A DNA stretch of 64,000 nucleotides from Bacteroidales bacterium. Its GTDB lineage: Bacteria; Bacteroidota; Bacteroidia; Bacteroidales; UBA3824. The notes beneath the pieces are model-generated. The model was not told where the DNA came from and did no database searches. It was given only the letters and a program-made list of their open reading frames with translations. This document shows, piece after piece, positions 9,133 to 17,108 of this stretch. Within the stretch, counting starts at the first letter, position 1. The number at the start of each line of letters is the position of its first letter. The position numbers were made by a program, and so were the translations under genes. Location: the NCBI GenBank assembly GCA_017541145.1, contig JAFXZT010000134.1, positions 27,505-91,504 of the forward strand, read 5' to 3'.

Positions 9133-10551
9133 TTATTCGATTGTAAAACACAAAGATCCGATGACGAATGGTGTTCTTCCGTCAACAGCTTTTACTTTGA
9201 TATTTTTGAACGTAATAACATCTCCGGATTTTAGTTTATCGATACATTCTTTTTGTTGAGCAGTTATTGCAGCGGTATGGCTTACATAAGTTTGCTGATT
9301 TATTACCAATGTATACTCTATGATATGATAGTTGAAATCTAATGAGAAATTCGGAATTTTAGTTTTTATTTCGGTTATTTCCTTCAATTTATCTTTTGAT
9401 ATTTTACCGTCATAGTATTCTGAATCTTTGTACGATAAATAAGCTATCGGGTTAGGTACATATTTAGCAGTGAATTTTTTGTCAGCAAGTAGTTTCTTAT
9501 CGTTTTTGGAATAACAAGATATAGTTACAACTCCTTGATTTTTGCAGTTGGCAATCCATTGTGAAGATTTTTTTCGTGTAATAGATCCTTTTGAAATCTC
9601 CGCATAAATATTTTCCGGTTCTATGCCGGGAGCAGTAATTTCAAGAGGATTGGGTACACCAATATACAATACATCATTATTTTGGGAAGTAATTATAACT
9701 TCTTGTTTCTTTTCGACATTTTCGAGATTGTTTTCAATAATTTTTTTTGTACTTTCAATCAAAGCGTTGTTTATTGGTTGGTCTTTTACTGATTTTTTAA
9801 CAGTAGTATTTTCGTCGCTAAGCAATACAAATGAATCGAAAAAATCGTAACTCTTTTTTGTTATTTTATTAATTTCCCCCATTTCTTTGGAAAAAAGTAA
9901 ATATTGTTGATAGGTGTTGATATTTGCAACGCAAATGAAAAGATGTATATTTTTATCACGAAATTTTGTATGATAAATTTTTGCAGGATGTCCGTCCAAA
10001 TCGTAATCTTTTTCATCAATCAATTTCAAACCTAAGTCTCTAAACTGAAAGTTTTTCAATTCATACTCGTCGAAGCCGGAATCTTCTGATAAGACAGCAT
10101 CGGATATCGAATATTCATAATCTTTGGTATACCATTGTTCATAATTATCTTTCGATAAATGATTAATTGCAGAATCAGGAAAATTTACACAGAATTTTCT
10201 TGTTGATGAAACTAAATTTTTTTTCTTGATTCTATCATTTCTCAAGTTTATACGTTTTGCTTCAATCTCAGAAATTATTTTCGCAGTATCTATACGGTTT
10301 TGTATATAAGCTGAATACAAGAAGTTAGATTCAAATTTTTTAATTTCATAAACTAATTCTTTTGCTCGTATTAGATTTCCTTCTGAAATTGAAGAACGGC
10401 AACAAGAAACCAAAGAATCATGTTTTATGTTTACTTCTGTTGTATATTTTTTTTCAGACTCTTGAAAATTTTTTCTTCTTAAATAGTTCCATATACATAA
10501 TAGACCAATCAGTCCTAAAATTATATAAATTATTATGGATTTATTTTCCAT
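9133..10551 (-). CDS. Membrane-anchored protein with GldM C-terminal domains
   Basis: The protein (472 residues) has one N-terminal transmembrane helix (about 5-21), a helical linker rich in Lys and Glu (25-115), an alpha/beta region (about 117-245) and a short coiled linker. Residues about 285-472 resemble the last two domains of the T9SS motor protein GldM. The key stretch is NDVLYIGVPNPLEITAPGI (292-310), followed by YAEISKG and KKFTAKYVPNPIAY. True GldM is longer, has its own periplasmic D1-D2 domains and is encoded with gldKLN; none of those is here. It may be a GldM-like adaptor that docks to the T9SS or a diverged envelope protein. It lies 25 bp downstream of an Rpn-type nuclease gene and may be co-transcribed with it. 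Confidence 0.7.
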   Translation of the reverse strand: MENKSIIIYIILGLIGLLCIWNYLRRKNFQESEKKYTTEVNIKHDSLVSCCRSSISEGNLIRAKELVYEIKKFESNFLYSAYIQNRIDTAKIISEIEAKRINLRNDRIKKKNLVSSTRKFCVNFPDSAINHLSKDNYEQWYTKDYEYSISDAVLSEDSGFDEYELKNFQFRDLGLKLIDEKDYDLDGHPAKIYHTKFRDKNIHLFICVANINTYQQYLLFSKEMGEINKITKKSYDFFDSFVLLSDENTTVKKSVKDQPINNALIESTKKIIENNLENVEKKQEVIITSQNNDVLYIGVPNPLEITAPGIEPENIYAEISKGSITRKKSSQWIANCKNQGVVTISCYSKNDKKLLADKKFTAKYVPNPIAYLSYKDSEYYDGKISKDKLKEITEIKTKIPNFSLDFNYHIIEYTLVINQQTYVSHTAAITAQQKECIDKLKSGDVITFKNIKVKAVDGRTPFVIGSLCFTIE

Positions 10552-10576
10552 ATCGGAATTTATTTTATTGTTTTTT

Positions 10577-11434
10577 TTATAAATTAGAAATTTCTTCAGC
10601 GGTAAGACCGGAATATTTTATTATTTTTTCAACAGGTTCGCCATCGGCTTTCATCATGCGGGCGATGGATATGGCTTTTGATTGTTCTCCTTCAGCACGA
10701 CCTTCAGCACGACCTTCTTCACGCTCGTGTTCCAAAGCAGATTTTTCTGTGCTGACATCAAGCCAATATTTTTCGTATGCCATCATCTCTTCGTCGGTGA
10801 ATGCCGAAGCTCGCAACATTTCTAATGCTTCATTAGTCTCTTTGTTTTCAATAAGTTCAGGGGCTGCATCTATAGTATTTTCATCTATTTCGGTTAAAAA
10901 CTTGAGCCAAAGGTCGTGCATTTTTTTTACGGCACGATTCTGTGGTTTGAAATTTGGCAGTACAATAAACACCATTGAAATATCTGTGCGTTTATCTTTC
11001 TCATGTTGTTTGTTAGTAAGATAATACTCCTGAATATATTCTTTGTCGCCGTAGTTAAAACCTTTTTTATCGTTTACAAGGCTCAATGCGTATACATCTT
11101 TCAAGTCGCTGAATGACATCCCTTTTTTCAACTGCTTGGTATAAACTGATGCTGCATTAAACAACGTACGGGCAAAAAATTCCGTGTTCCAATACGATTG
11201 CATTTCAACAATAAAATTTCTTTTGTAATTGTCTGTACAATACACATCAACAATAGAATATTTTTTTGCCGGAGTGTCGGGGATGTTTTCGGGTGTAAGA
11301 TATTCAACCGACTTAATTTCCATATCGTCGGGTAATGGCAACAACGCATTCAAAAGGCTCATCACCAGATGTTTGTGCTGTCCGAATATTTTCTTGAAGG
11401 TTAAATCCGCCTTCGGGTCAAGATATTTTGGCAT
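10577..11434 (-). CDS. Rpn family PD-(D/E)XK nuclease / putative transposase
   Basis: The start is set at the ATG at 11434, which follows a -7 element; the in-frame ATG at 11494 lies upstream of that promoter. The N-terminus (KYLDPKADLTFKKIFGQ) and the nuclease core (SIVDVYCTDN..FIVEMQ, with the D and ExQ positions of the PD-(D/E)XK fold) are typical of the PF12784/Rpn family of recombination-promoting nucleases. These behave like selfish elements spread by RecA-independent recombination. The C-terminal tail has the usual Gly-Arg-Ala-Glu repeats (GRAEGRAEGE, about residues 242-251) and an all-helical end (ISIARMMKADGEPVEKI). In DNA the repeat is a 12-bp direct duplication near 10690-10713, prone to slippage. 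Length of 285 residues is normal, so it appears intact. Confidence 0.88.
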   Translation of the reverse strand: MPKYLDPKADLTFKKIFGQHKHLVMSLLNALLPLPDDMEIKSVEYLTPENIPDTPAKKYSIVDVYCTDNYKRNFIVEMQSYWNTEFFARTLFNAASVYTKQLKKGMSFSDLKDVYALSLVNDKKGFNYGDKEYIQEYYLTNKQHEKDKRTDISMVFIVLPNFKPQNRAVKKMHDLWLKFLTEIDENTIDAAPELIENKETNEALEMLRASAFTDEEMMAYEKYWLDVSTEKSALEHEREEGRAEGRAEGEQSKAISIARMMKADGEPVEKIIKYSGLTAEEISNL

Positions 11435-11463
11435 AATTGTACCGTTTTTTTGATTATCAACAG

Positions 11464-11471
11464 CAAAGGTA
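11464..11471 (-). promoter_or_regulatory. -7 element of the Rpn gene
   Basis: CAAAGGTA on the plus strand reads TACCTTTG on the minus strand, 30 bp upstream of the ATG at 11434. Confidence 0.55.
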
Positions 11472-11608
11472 TATTTTTTTCGAGAAAAAATCAACAGAAA
11501 AATCTTTAATATTGAAAATTTTTAGCTCTTAATTTTCAGAATTTCAAGATGTTAAGGTTGATTTTCAAAATGAACAAAATGAATGAGTGCTGTTTTGATA
11601 TTATTACA

Positions 11609-11960
11609 TACATTTGTAATGTCAAACGATAACAACTACAAACTAATTAACTTAATAAAATGCTAGAATAAACCTTGATCAAATTTATTAACAGTTTTTT
11701 TTTGTAACAACTTAAAACAATTAAACTATTATTTATTAACATATTTTACCTGAAATCTTTTAACTCAAAAAATAGTAAATATAAAAAATTACCTAAACCT
11801 TTTTTTACTATTATTTAGATATAATTGTAAGAAACATAATAAGTATTAAAGATTTAACAATTAGAGAAGAAACTACGTATTTTAAAAAAAACAACCTATT
11901 GTAAATTAATAAAATGAAAACAAGCGGTTTCCGGATTTTTTTGGAGACCGCTTTTTTTAC
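11609..11960 (+). other. Gene-free A+T-rich stretch with -7 element and terminator
   Basis: Between the Rpn gene start and 12027 I find no credible protein gene. TACATTTG at 11609-11616 is a perfect -7 element. AAGCGGTTTCC at 11924-11934 pairs with GGAGACCGCTT at 11943-11953 (one G-U pair) and is followed by T6, a good plus-strand terminator. Together they could bound an untranslated RNA of roughly 330 nt. The interior is very A+T-rich, with little visible structure, and only a 3-codon (11660) and a 17-codon (11913) open frame. It may simply be a decayed leader region. Confidence 0.35.
11924..11959 (+). terminator. Hairpin terminator upstream of the prenyl synthase promoter
   Basis: An 11-bp stem (11924-11934 with 11943-11953, one G-U pair) and an 8-nt loop, followed by TTTTTT on the plus strand. 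Confidence 0.7.
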
Positions 11961-11998
11961 GTTTTGATTTTTCGCTCTATTTTTACCAAAAAATATTT

Positions 11999-12006
11999 TA
12001 TCTTTG
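11999..12006 (+). promoter_or_regulatory. -7 element of the prenyl synthase-ruvC-porZ operon
   Basis: TATCTTTG lies 20 bp before the ATG at 12027, giving a very short leader. Confidence 0.55.
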
Positions 12007-12026
12007 CTCTGTAAAAAATTTAGAAT

Positions 12027-12995
12027 ATGAAAACATTTGAAGAATTACGTCTTATGGTGGAAGATGCAATTAAAAATCTTAATCTTCCCCTTGAACCTAA
12101 GAATTTTTATGATCCGGTAAGATATATACTCTCTTTGGGAGGCAAGAGAATGCGTCCTGTTTTTACTCTTATGGCTTGCAATCTTTTTAGCGACGATGTT
12201 TCAAAAGCAGTTCGTCCCGCTATCGGAATGGAAGTTTTTCATAATTTTACACTTCTTCACGATGATATTATGGACCATAGCAATTTGCGTCGTAAAAAGC
12301 CGACCGTAAATGCCAAATGGAACGATAATGTCGCTATACTTTCGGGCGACGGGATGTGTTATATCGCATCACAGCTTGTTATGGAATCTCCGGCTGAACT
12401 TCGTACCGAGATTATGAATTTGTATCATAAAACTGCTATCGAAGTTTGTGAAGGTCAACAATATGATATGGATTTTGAGAATCAAGACGATACCAAAGAG
12501 CAAGATTATTTGGAAATGATACGTCTGAAAACGGCAGTACTTCCGGCGGCTTGTCTCAAAATCGGTGCGTTAATCGGCGGAGCTACCGAGCAACAGGCTC
12601 AAACTATTTACGATGCGGGTATTCTTGTAGGACTTGCTTTCCAACTTCAAGACGATTATCTTGACAATTATTCTACTCCGGAAATCTTAGGAAAACCGGT
12701 TGGCGGCGATGTAAATGAATGTAAGAAAACTATTTTCTACATCAAAACTTTGGATTTTATTGAGGAAAACAAGAAACAAGAATGGATAAATTTCTATAAG
12801 ACAAAAGATTTATCGTTCCAAGACAAACACAACAAAGCCAAAGAATATTTTGCCAAATACAAAGTTGACGAGTATTGTCAAAACCTTGTAAATGATTATT
12901 ACCAAAAGGCTTACGACAAATTGGATTCTCTCAATCTCAAGAATCTTGATGTTTTGAAAAATTTTGTTGAAAAACTTCGTGTTCGTATCAGCTAA
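12027..12995 (+). CDS. Polyprenyl (geranylgeranyl/farnesyl-type) diphosphate synthase
   Basis: This all-alpha trans-prenyltransferase condenses isopentenyl diphosphate with allylic diphosphates to make isoprenoid chains. The first aspartate-rich motif is LLHDDIMDHSNLRR (D79, D80, D83), with the upstream GGKRMRP at 38-44. The second is FQLQDDYLD (D208, D209, D212), followed by GKPVGGD. The residues before the first motif (VFHNFTLL) point to a short-chain product, but chain length cannot be fixed by eye. The gene opens an operon; ruvC starts three bases after its stop. It uses products of the MEP pathway to which ispG, elsewhere in the window, belongs. Confidence 0.92.
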   Translation: MKTFEELRLMVEDAIKNLNLPLEPKNFYDPVRYILSLGGKRMRPVFTLMACNLFSDDVSKAVRPAIGMEVFHNFTLLHDDIMDHSNLRRKKPTVNAKWNDNVAILSGDGMCYIASQLVMESPAELRTEIMNLYHKTAIEVCEGQQYDMDFENQDDTKEQDYLEMIRLKTAVLPAACLKIGALIGGATEQQAQTIYDAGILVGLAFQLQDDYLDNYSTPEILGKPVGGDVNECKKTIFYIKTLDFIEENKKQEWINFYKTKDLSFQDKHNKAKEYFAKYKVDEYCQNLVNDYYQKAYDKLDSLNLKNLDVLKNFVEKLRVRIS

Positions 12996-12998
12996 AAA

Positions 12999-13544
12999 AT
13001 GGTAATTCTTGGAATAGACCCCGGTACTAACTTTATGGGTTATGGAATTATAGAATCCGAAGGTTCGAAAATTAAATGTTTGGCAATCGGAATTCTTGAC
13101 CTTCATAAAGTGGAAGACAAATATCTGAAACTCAAGATGATTTTCGACCGTGTAATCGGACTTTGTAAAAGTTACAAGCCGGACGAATTGGCTATTGAAG
13201 CGCAGTTTTACGAGAAAAATGCTCAAAGTATGTTGAAACTTGGTCGCGCTCAGGGTGTTGCAATTGCTGCGGCAGTAAATTACGGCGTAACTATTTTTGA
13301 GTATGAACCGCGAAAAATTAAACTCGCTGTTACCGGTTATGGCAACGCTACCAAAGAGCAAGTCGCGCGTATGCTTATCGGGATGTTGAAACTCGATGAA
13401 GTTCCCGACAAGTTTGATGCTACTGATGCTTTGGCTGTTGCGGTCTGTCATCATTATCAAAAACGTTTGCCGAATATAAAATCAGGCGGCAATTCGTGGG
13501 AAGCATTTATTGCCAACAATCCGGGCAGAATTGTTAAAAATTAG
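12999..13544 (+). CDS. ruvC: Holliday junction resolvase RuvC
   Basis: RuvC is a homodimeric endonuclease that cuts Holliday junctions with RuvAB. The catalytic acidic residues are visible as D7 (GIDPGT), E67 (LAIEAQF), D140 and D143 (FDATDALAVAVCHH), matching E. coli D7, E66, D138 and D141. The aromatic F70 after E67 is the base-stacking Phe. At 181 residues the length is normal. It starts three bases after the prenyl synthase stop and is followed 12 bp later by a T9SS gene, so recombination, isoprenoid and secretion genes share one transcript. ruvA and ruvB are not in the window. Confidence 0.96.
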   Translation: MVILGIDPGTNFMGYGIIESEGSKIKCLAIGILDLHKVEDKYLKLKMIFDRVIGLCKSYKPDELAIEAQFYEKNAQSMLKLGRAQGVAIAAAVNYGVTIFEYEPRKIKLAVTGYGNATKEQVARMLIGMLKLDEVPDKFDATDALAVAVCHHYQKRLPNIKSGGNSWEAFIANNPGRIVKN

Positions 13545-13556
13545 TTCGTTTTTGTG

Positions 13557-15434
13557 ATGAAAGCACTTTTTATGATTTTATTGTTGTTGACATCTTTTCG
13601 TTTCAGTGCGTTGGCTCAATGGACGGAACGTCAAAGTTTCAATACTGTAAAAGAAGTCCACAATTTCGGCGCAAAAAAACTTTGTGTTTGCAATTATTGT
13701 GCTTTCATTATTGACGAAGATTCCGAAATTCAGTACCTTAACAAAACTTCCGGACTAAGTTCTGCAAATATTTCTGCATCTTGTGCCGATGAGGACGGAA
13801 AATATTTCGCAATCGCTTACAAAAACGGAAGTCTTGATATTTGTAGCAATGGAAAACTTTTTACAATTCAAGATATTACTTTTGGTAGTAATCTGAATAA
13901 CAGAAATATACATCATCTTACTTGCAGCGGAGATTTCATTGTGGCATCGTTGGAGATGGGCGTATCGCTAATTGATGTAAAAAAACAAGAAGTCTCCGCT
14001 GTATGTTTTTTCGGTGAAACAATCAAAAAGTCAACGATATACCAAAACAAAATCTTTTCTCAAACATCGCATCATATTTATTCCGTAAATATCAACGATG
14101 TAAATATCCAAGACCCCGAACGGTGGAAAATTTCAGATGATTTTTCGTGGGTTTTTCCATCGGATATTCCTGTTGATGGTTACAACAATTTGGTAAACAA
14201 TCAGTTGAAAAGCGATAGCATTTATCACATCGCACAATCTGACGGTAAAATTGCGCTTTCGTCCGAATATTTTTCAGAAGTTTCGGGTTCTACAATTATC
14301 AATATCATAAATTCCGATAATCAGAATTTTACTTGTGCTTTTTATAATCCGTACAATAGTAATCATATTTTTCTCGGTTCTGAAAACGGAATGCTTTACG
14401 AATATCTAAATCATCAGTTGAAATCACAATATGCAAATTCCTATTATTTAACTGATAAGATTTTGGATATGAATTGTACTCCCGAAGGCGACTTGTTTAT
14501 TTTGATGAATGGACAAGTTTCGGTTTTTGACCATAATGGTAATTGGCATGTTGCTACAAGTTTTGAACCGTTGAAATATCTTTCTGTCAACAAAATACTA
14601 AAAGTTTCGGATTATGTATTTTGGATTTCGGCAGGTGCGGCTGGAATTTTTGCTGTTGACTTAAATTCTACTCCGACGGACTTTTCTGACGACAAAACAG
14701 TGTTGTTTTATCCGAAAAATTCTGGTGGTGAACGCATAGGAAACAAAGTAACGGCATTGAGTCTCGACAACAACGGGCGCGTCTGGATTGGCACTAACAA
14801 GGGAGTTGCAACAATTTCTAATCCGGAATCCGTTTTTACAGATAATTATTTTTTTGTAAAACCCATAATTACAGAAACTTCGGAGCATGACGGCGATTAT
14901 TCGCAGTATTTGCTCAGTAGCAAATATATTACGGCAATAGAATGCGATTCCAAACAGCGGAAATGGATTTCTACGTTGAATTCCGGTGTTTTTGTGGTCA
15001 ACGAAAGCGGTTCGGAGGAAGAATTTCATTTCAACGAAAGTAATTCCGGACTGCCGGGTGATTCGGTTTTTATGATGAAATATATTCCGAAAACCGGTGA
15101 AGTTTACATCAAAACCAATTGCGGTTTGGCATCTTATCTTACTGATACACAAGAAACACAAGAAAATTTAAGTTCAGTAAAAGTATTCCCTAATCCGGTA
15201 CGTCCCGATTTTGACGGCGAAATTTGTATTTCGGGTTTGGAAGAAAATTGTGATATCAGAATCACAGATATTGCGGGAAATTTGGTTTACAAAACAGTAA
15301 GCGAAGGCGGAAAAATTTTTTGGGACGGGACCAATCAAAATGGTCATCGATGTTCTACCGGAGTTTACCTTATCTTTATCAGTTCGTTAAATACTAAAAA
15401 TACAACCGTAAAAAAGTTGTTGATGGTAAAATAA
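13557..15434 (+). CDS. porZ: T9SS component PorZ-like beta-propeller protein
   Basis: The start is set at the ATG at 13557; a GTG directly before it is in frame. A signal peptide (residues 1-21, ending SALAQ) is followed by WTERQSFNTVKEVHNFG, close to the start of PorZ proteins. Two beta-propeller regions follow, the second with RVWIGTNKGVATIS and KWISTLNSGVFV blades of the two-component-propeller type. The C-terminus is a type A T9SS sorting domain (VFPNPVRPDFDGE..STGVYLIFI..KKLLMVK). PorZ is a surface-exposed part of the T9SS attachment complex that delivers anionic lipopolysaccharide to the sortase PorU. At 625 residues it is shorter than the P. gingivalis protein. The symbol rests on overall layout, so a generic propeller cargo protein remains possible. 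Confidence 0.75.
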   Translation: MKALFMILLLLTSFRFSALAQWTERQSFNTVKEVHNFGAKKLCVCNYCAFIIDEDSEIQYLNKTSGLSSANISASCADEDGKYFAIAYKNGSLDICSNGKLFTIQDITFGSNLNNRNIHHLTCSGDFIVASLEMGVSLIDVKKQEVSAVCFFGETIKKSTIYQNKIFSQTSHHIYSVNINDVNIQDPERWKISDDFSWVFPSDIPVDGYNNLVNNQLKSDSIYHIAQSDGKIALSSEYFSEVSGSTIINIINSDNQNFTCAFYNPYNSNHIFLGSENGMLYEYLNHQLKSQYANSYYLTDKILDMNCTPEGDLFILMNGQVSVFDHNGNWHVATSFEPLKYLSVNKILKVSDYVFWISAGAAGIFAVDLNSTPTDFSDDKTVLFYPKNSGGERIGNKVTALSLDNNGRVWIGTNKGVATISNPESVFTDNYFFVKPIITETSEHDGDYSQYLLSSKYITAIECDSKQRKWISTLNSGVFVVNESGSEEEFHFNESNSGLPGDSVFMMKYIPKTGEVYIKTNCGLASYLTDTQETQENLSSVKVFPNPVRPDFDGEICISGLEENCDIRITDIAGNLVYKTVSEGGKIFWDGTNQNGHRCSTGVYLIFISSLNTKNTTVKKLLMVK

Positions 15435-15439
15435 ATTTT

Positions 15440-15447
15440 TACTTTTG
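15440..15447 (+). promoter_or_regulatory. -7 element of gpmI
   Basis: TACTTTTG matches TAnnTTTG, begins 5 bp after the porZ-like stop codon and lies 36 bp before the gpmI start. Confidence 0.55.
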
Positions 15448-15482
15448 CGGTTGGTAAAATTAAAAAAACATATAAAATCACT

Positions 15483-17018
15483 ATGGCTAAGAAAGCACTT
15501 CTTATGATTCTCGATGGTTGGGGAATCGGTGACAAAGGTAAAGGCGATGTAATTTACAATACATCAACTCCTTACATGGATTATTTGAACAACACATATC
15601 CTCACGCACAGCTTTTGACCTGCGGTGAGAACGTCGGACTTCCTGATGGTCAGATGGGTAACTCTGAGGTTGGTCACCTTAATATTGGTGGCGGTAGAAT
15701 CGTGTATCAAGACTTGGTAAAAATCAACCGTGCTTGCAACGACAATTCTATTCTTCAGAATCCTGAAATCCAGTCAGCTTACGGTTACGCTCAGAAAAAT
15801 GGTAAAAACATCCATTTGATGGGTTTGACTTCTACAGGCGGTGTTCACTCTTCTTTGAACCACTTATTCAAACTTATTGATATTGCAAAAGAATACGGCG
15901 TAAAAAATACTTTTGTTCACTGTTTCATGGACGGTCGTGATACCGACCCTAAGAGTGGTAAAGGTTTTATCGCTGATCTTCAGAAACATATCGACCAAGT
16001 TGGTTGCGGTTATATCGCTTCTATTATCGGCCGTTTCTACGCAATGGACCGTGATAAACGTTGGGATCGTATCAAAGTTGCTTACGATCAAATCGTTAAC
16101 GGCAAAGGTAGAAAAGTAGCTGATATGGTAGAAGGCGTTCAGTCTTGCTATGATTCTCACACTGAAGAACATAAAAATACTGACGAATTTATGGAACCGT
16201 TGATCAATTCTAATGTTGACGGTACAATAAAAGAAGGCGATGTTGTAATTTTCTTCAATTACAGAAACGACCGTGCTAAAGAATTGACAATCGTTCTTTC
16301 TCAGCAGGATATGGAAGAACAAGGCATGCACACAATCAATGATATTCAGTATTACTGCATGACTCCTTACGATGCTTCTTTCAAAGGCGTTCACATCCTC
16401 TATCCGAAAGAAAATGTTACAAATACTTTGGGCGAATACCTCGCTTCCAAAGGTTTGAAACAGCTTCACACTGCTGAAACTGAGAAATATGCTCACGTTA
16501 CATTCTTCTTCAACGGTGGTCGTGAAACTCCTTACGACGGTGAAGACAGAATCCTCGTTGCATCTCCTAAAGTTGCTACTTACGACCTCAAACCTGAGAT
16601 GTCTGCTTTTGAAGTAAAAGACAAATTGGTAGAAGCTATCAACACTTCTAAATACGATTTTATCGTTGTTAACTTTGCTAACGGCGATATGGTTGGTCAC
16701 ACCGGAGTTTACTCTGCTATCGAAAAAGCTGTTGTAGCTGTTGACCAATGCGTTAAAGAAGTTGTAGAAGCTGCTAAAGCCAAAGATTATGAGACTGTTA
16801 TTATTGCTGACCACGGTAATGCCGACAACGCTTTGAATGCTGACGGTACTCCTAATACAGCTCACTCTCTCAATCCTGTTCCTTTCATTTATGTTACAGA
16901 AAACAAAAATGCTAAAGTTAAATCAGGTGTTTTGGCTGACGTTGCTCCTTCTATCCTTCACATCATGGGTCTTGAGCAGCCTAAAGAGATGACAGGTAAC
17001 GATCTTATTGCTGACTAA
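15483..17018 (+). CDS. gpmI: 2,3-bisphosphoglycerate-independent phosphoglycerate mutase
   Basis: This Mn-dependent glycolytic enzyme interconverts 3- and 2-phosphoglycerate. The alkaline-phosphatase-fold metal site shows MILDGWG (D11) and the phosphoserine nucleophile in MGNSEVGH (S61). The iPGM insertion domain carries [18 protein letters not shown] and [11 protein letters not shown]. The C-terminal metal ligands are in [18 protein letters not shown] and [10 protein letters not shown]. The 511-residue length is typical. Codon use is richer in C-ending codons (TTC, AAC, ATC) than its neighbours, consistent with high expression. It has its own -7 element and a strong hairpin terminator. Confidence 0.97.
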   Translation: MAKKALLMILDGWGIGDKGKGDVIYNTSTPYMDYLNNTYPHAQLLTCGENVGLPDGQMGNSEVGHLNIGGGRIVYQDLVKINRACNDNSILQNPEIQSAYGYAQKNGKNIHLMGLTSTGGVHSSLNHLFKLIDIAKEYGVKNTFVHCFMDGRDTDPKSGKGFIADLQKHIDQVGCGYIASIIGRFYAMDRDKRWDRIKVAYDQIVNGKGRKVADMVEGVQSCYDSHTEEHKNTDEFMEPLINSNVDGTIKEGDVVIFFNYRNDRAKELTIVLSQQDMEEQGMHTINDIQYYCMTPYDASFKGVHILYPKENVTNTLGEYLASKGLKQLHTAETEKYAHVTFFFNGGRETPYDGEDRILVASPKVATYDLKPEMSAFEVKDKLVEAINTSKYDFIVVNFANGDMVGHTGVYSAIEKAVVAVDQCVKEVVEAAKAKDYETVIIADHGNADNALNADGTPNTAHSLNPVPFIYVTENKNAKVKSGVLADVAPSILHIMGLEQPKEMTGNDLIAD

Positions 17019-17037
17019 TCTTGTTATACATCAAAAT

Positions 17038-17074
17038 AAAAGGCTGTACGCTACAAAACGTACAGCCTTTTTTC
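17038..17074. terminator. Bidirectional terminator after gpmI
   Basis: AAAAGGCTGTACG at 17038-17050 pairs perfectly with CGTACAGCCTTTT at 17059-17071 around an 8-nt loop, followed by further T. It lies between convergent gpmI and the GH5 gene. Confidence 0.9.
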
Positions 17075-17108
17075 TAATTTATTTTTTTTATTGTTCCTTC
17101 TGATTACC

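Noticed and set aside
11494..11494. ATG at 11494 as start of the Rpn gene
   Set aside because: It lies upstream of the TACCTTTG promoter element; the family start KYLDPKADLTF fits the ATG at 11434.
15864..16865. Long antisense frame (333 codons) inside gpmI
   Set aside because: A shadow of the C/T-biased codon use of the highly expressed gpmI gene; composition is unlike a protein and no homologous motif is seen.
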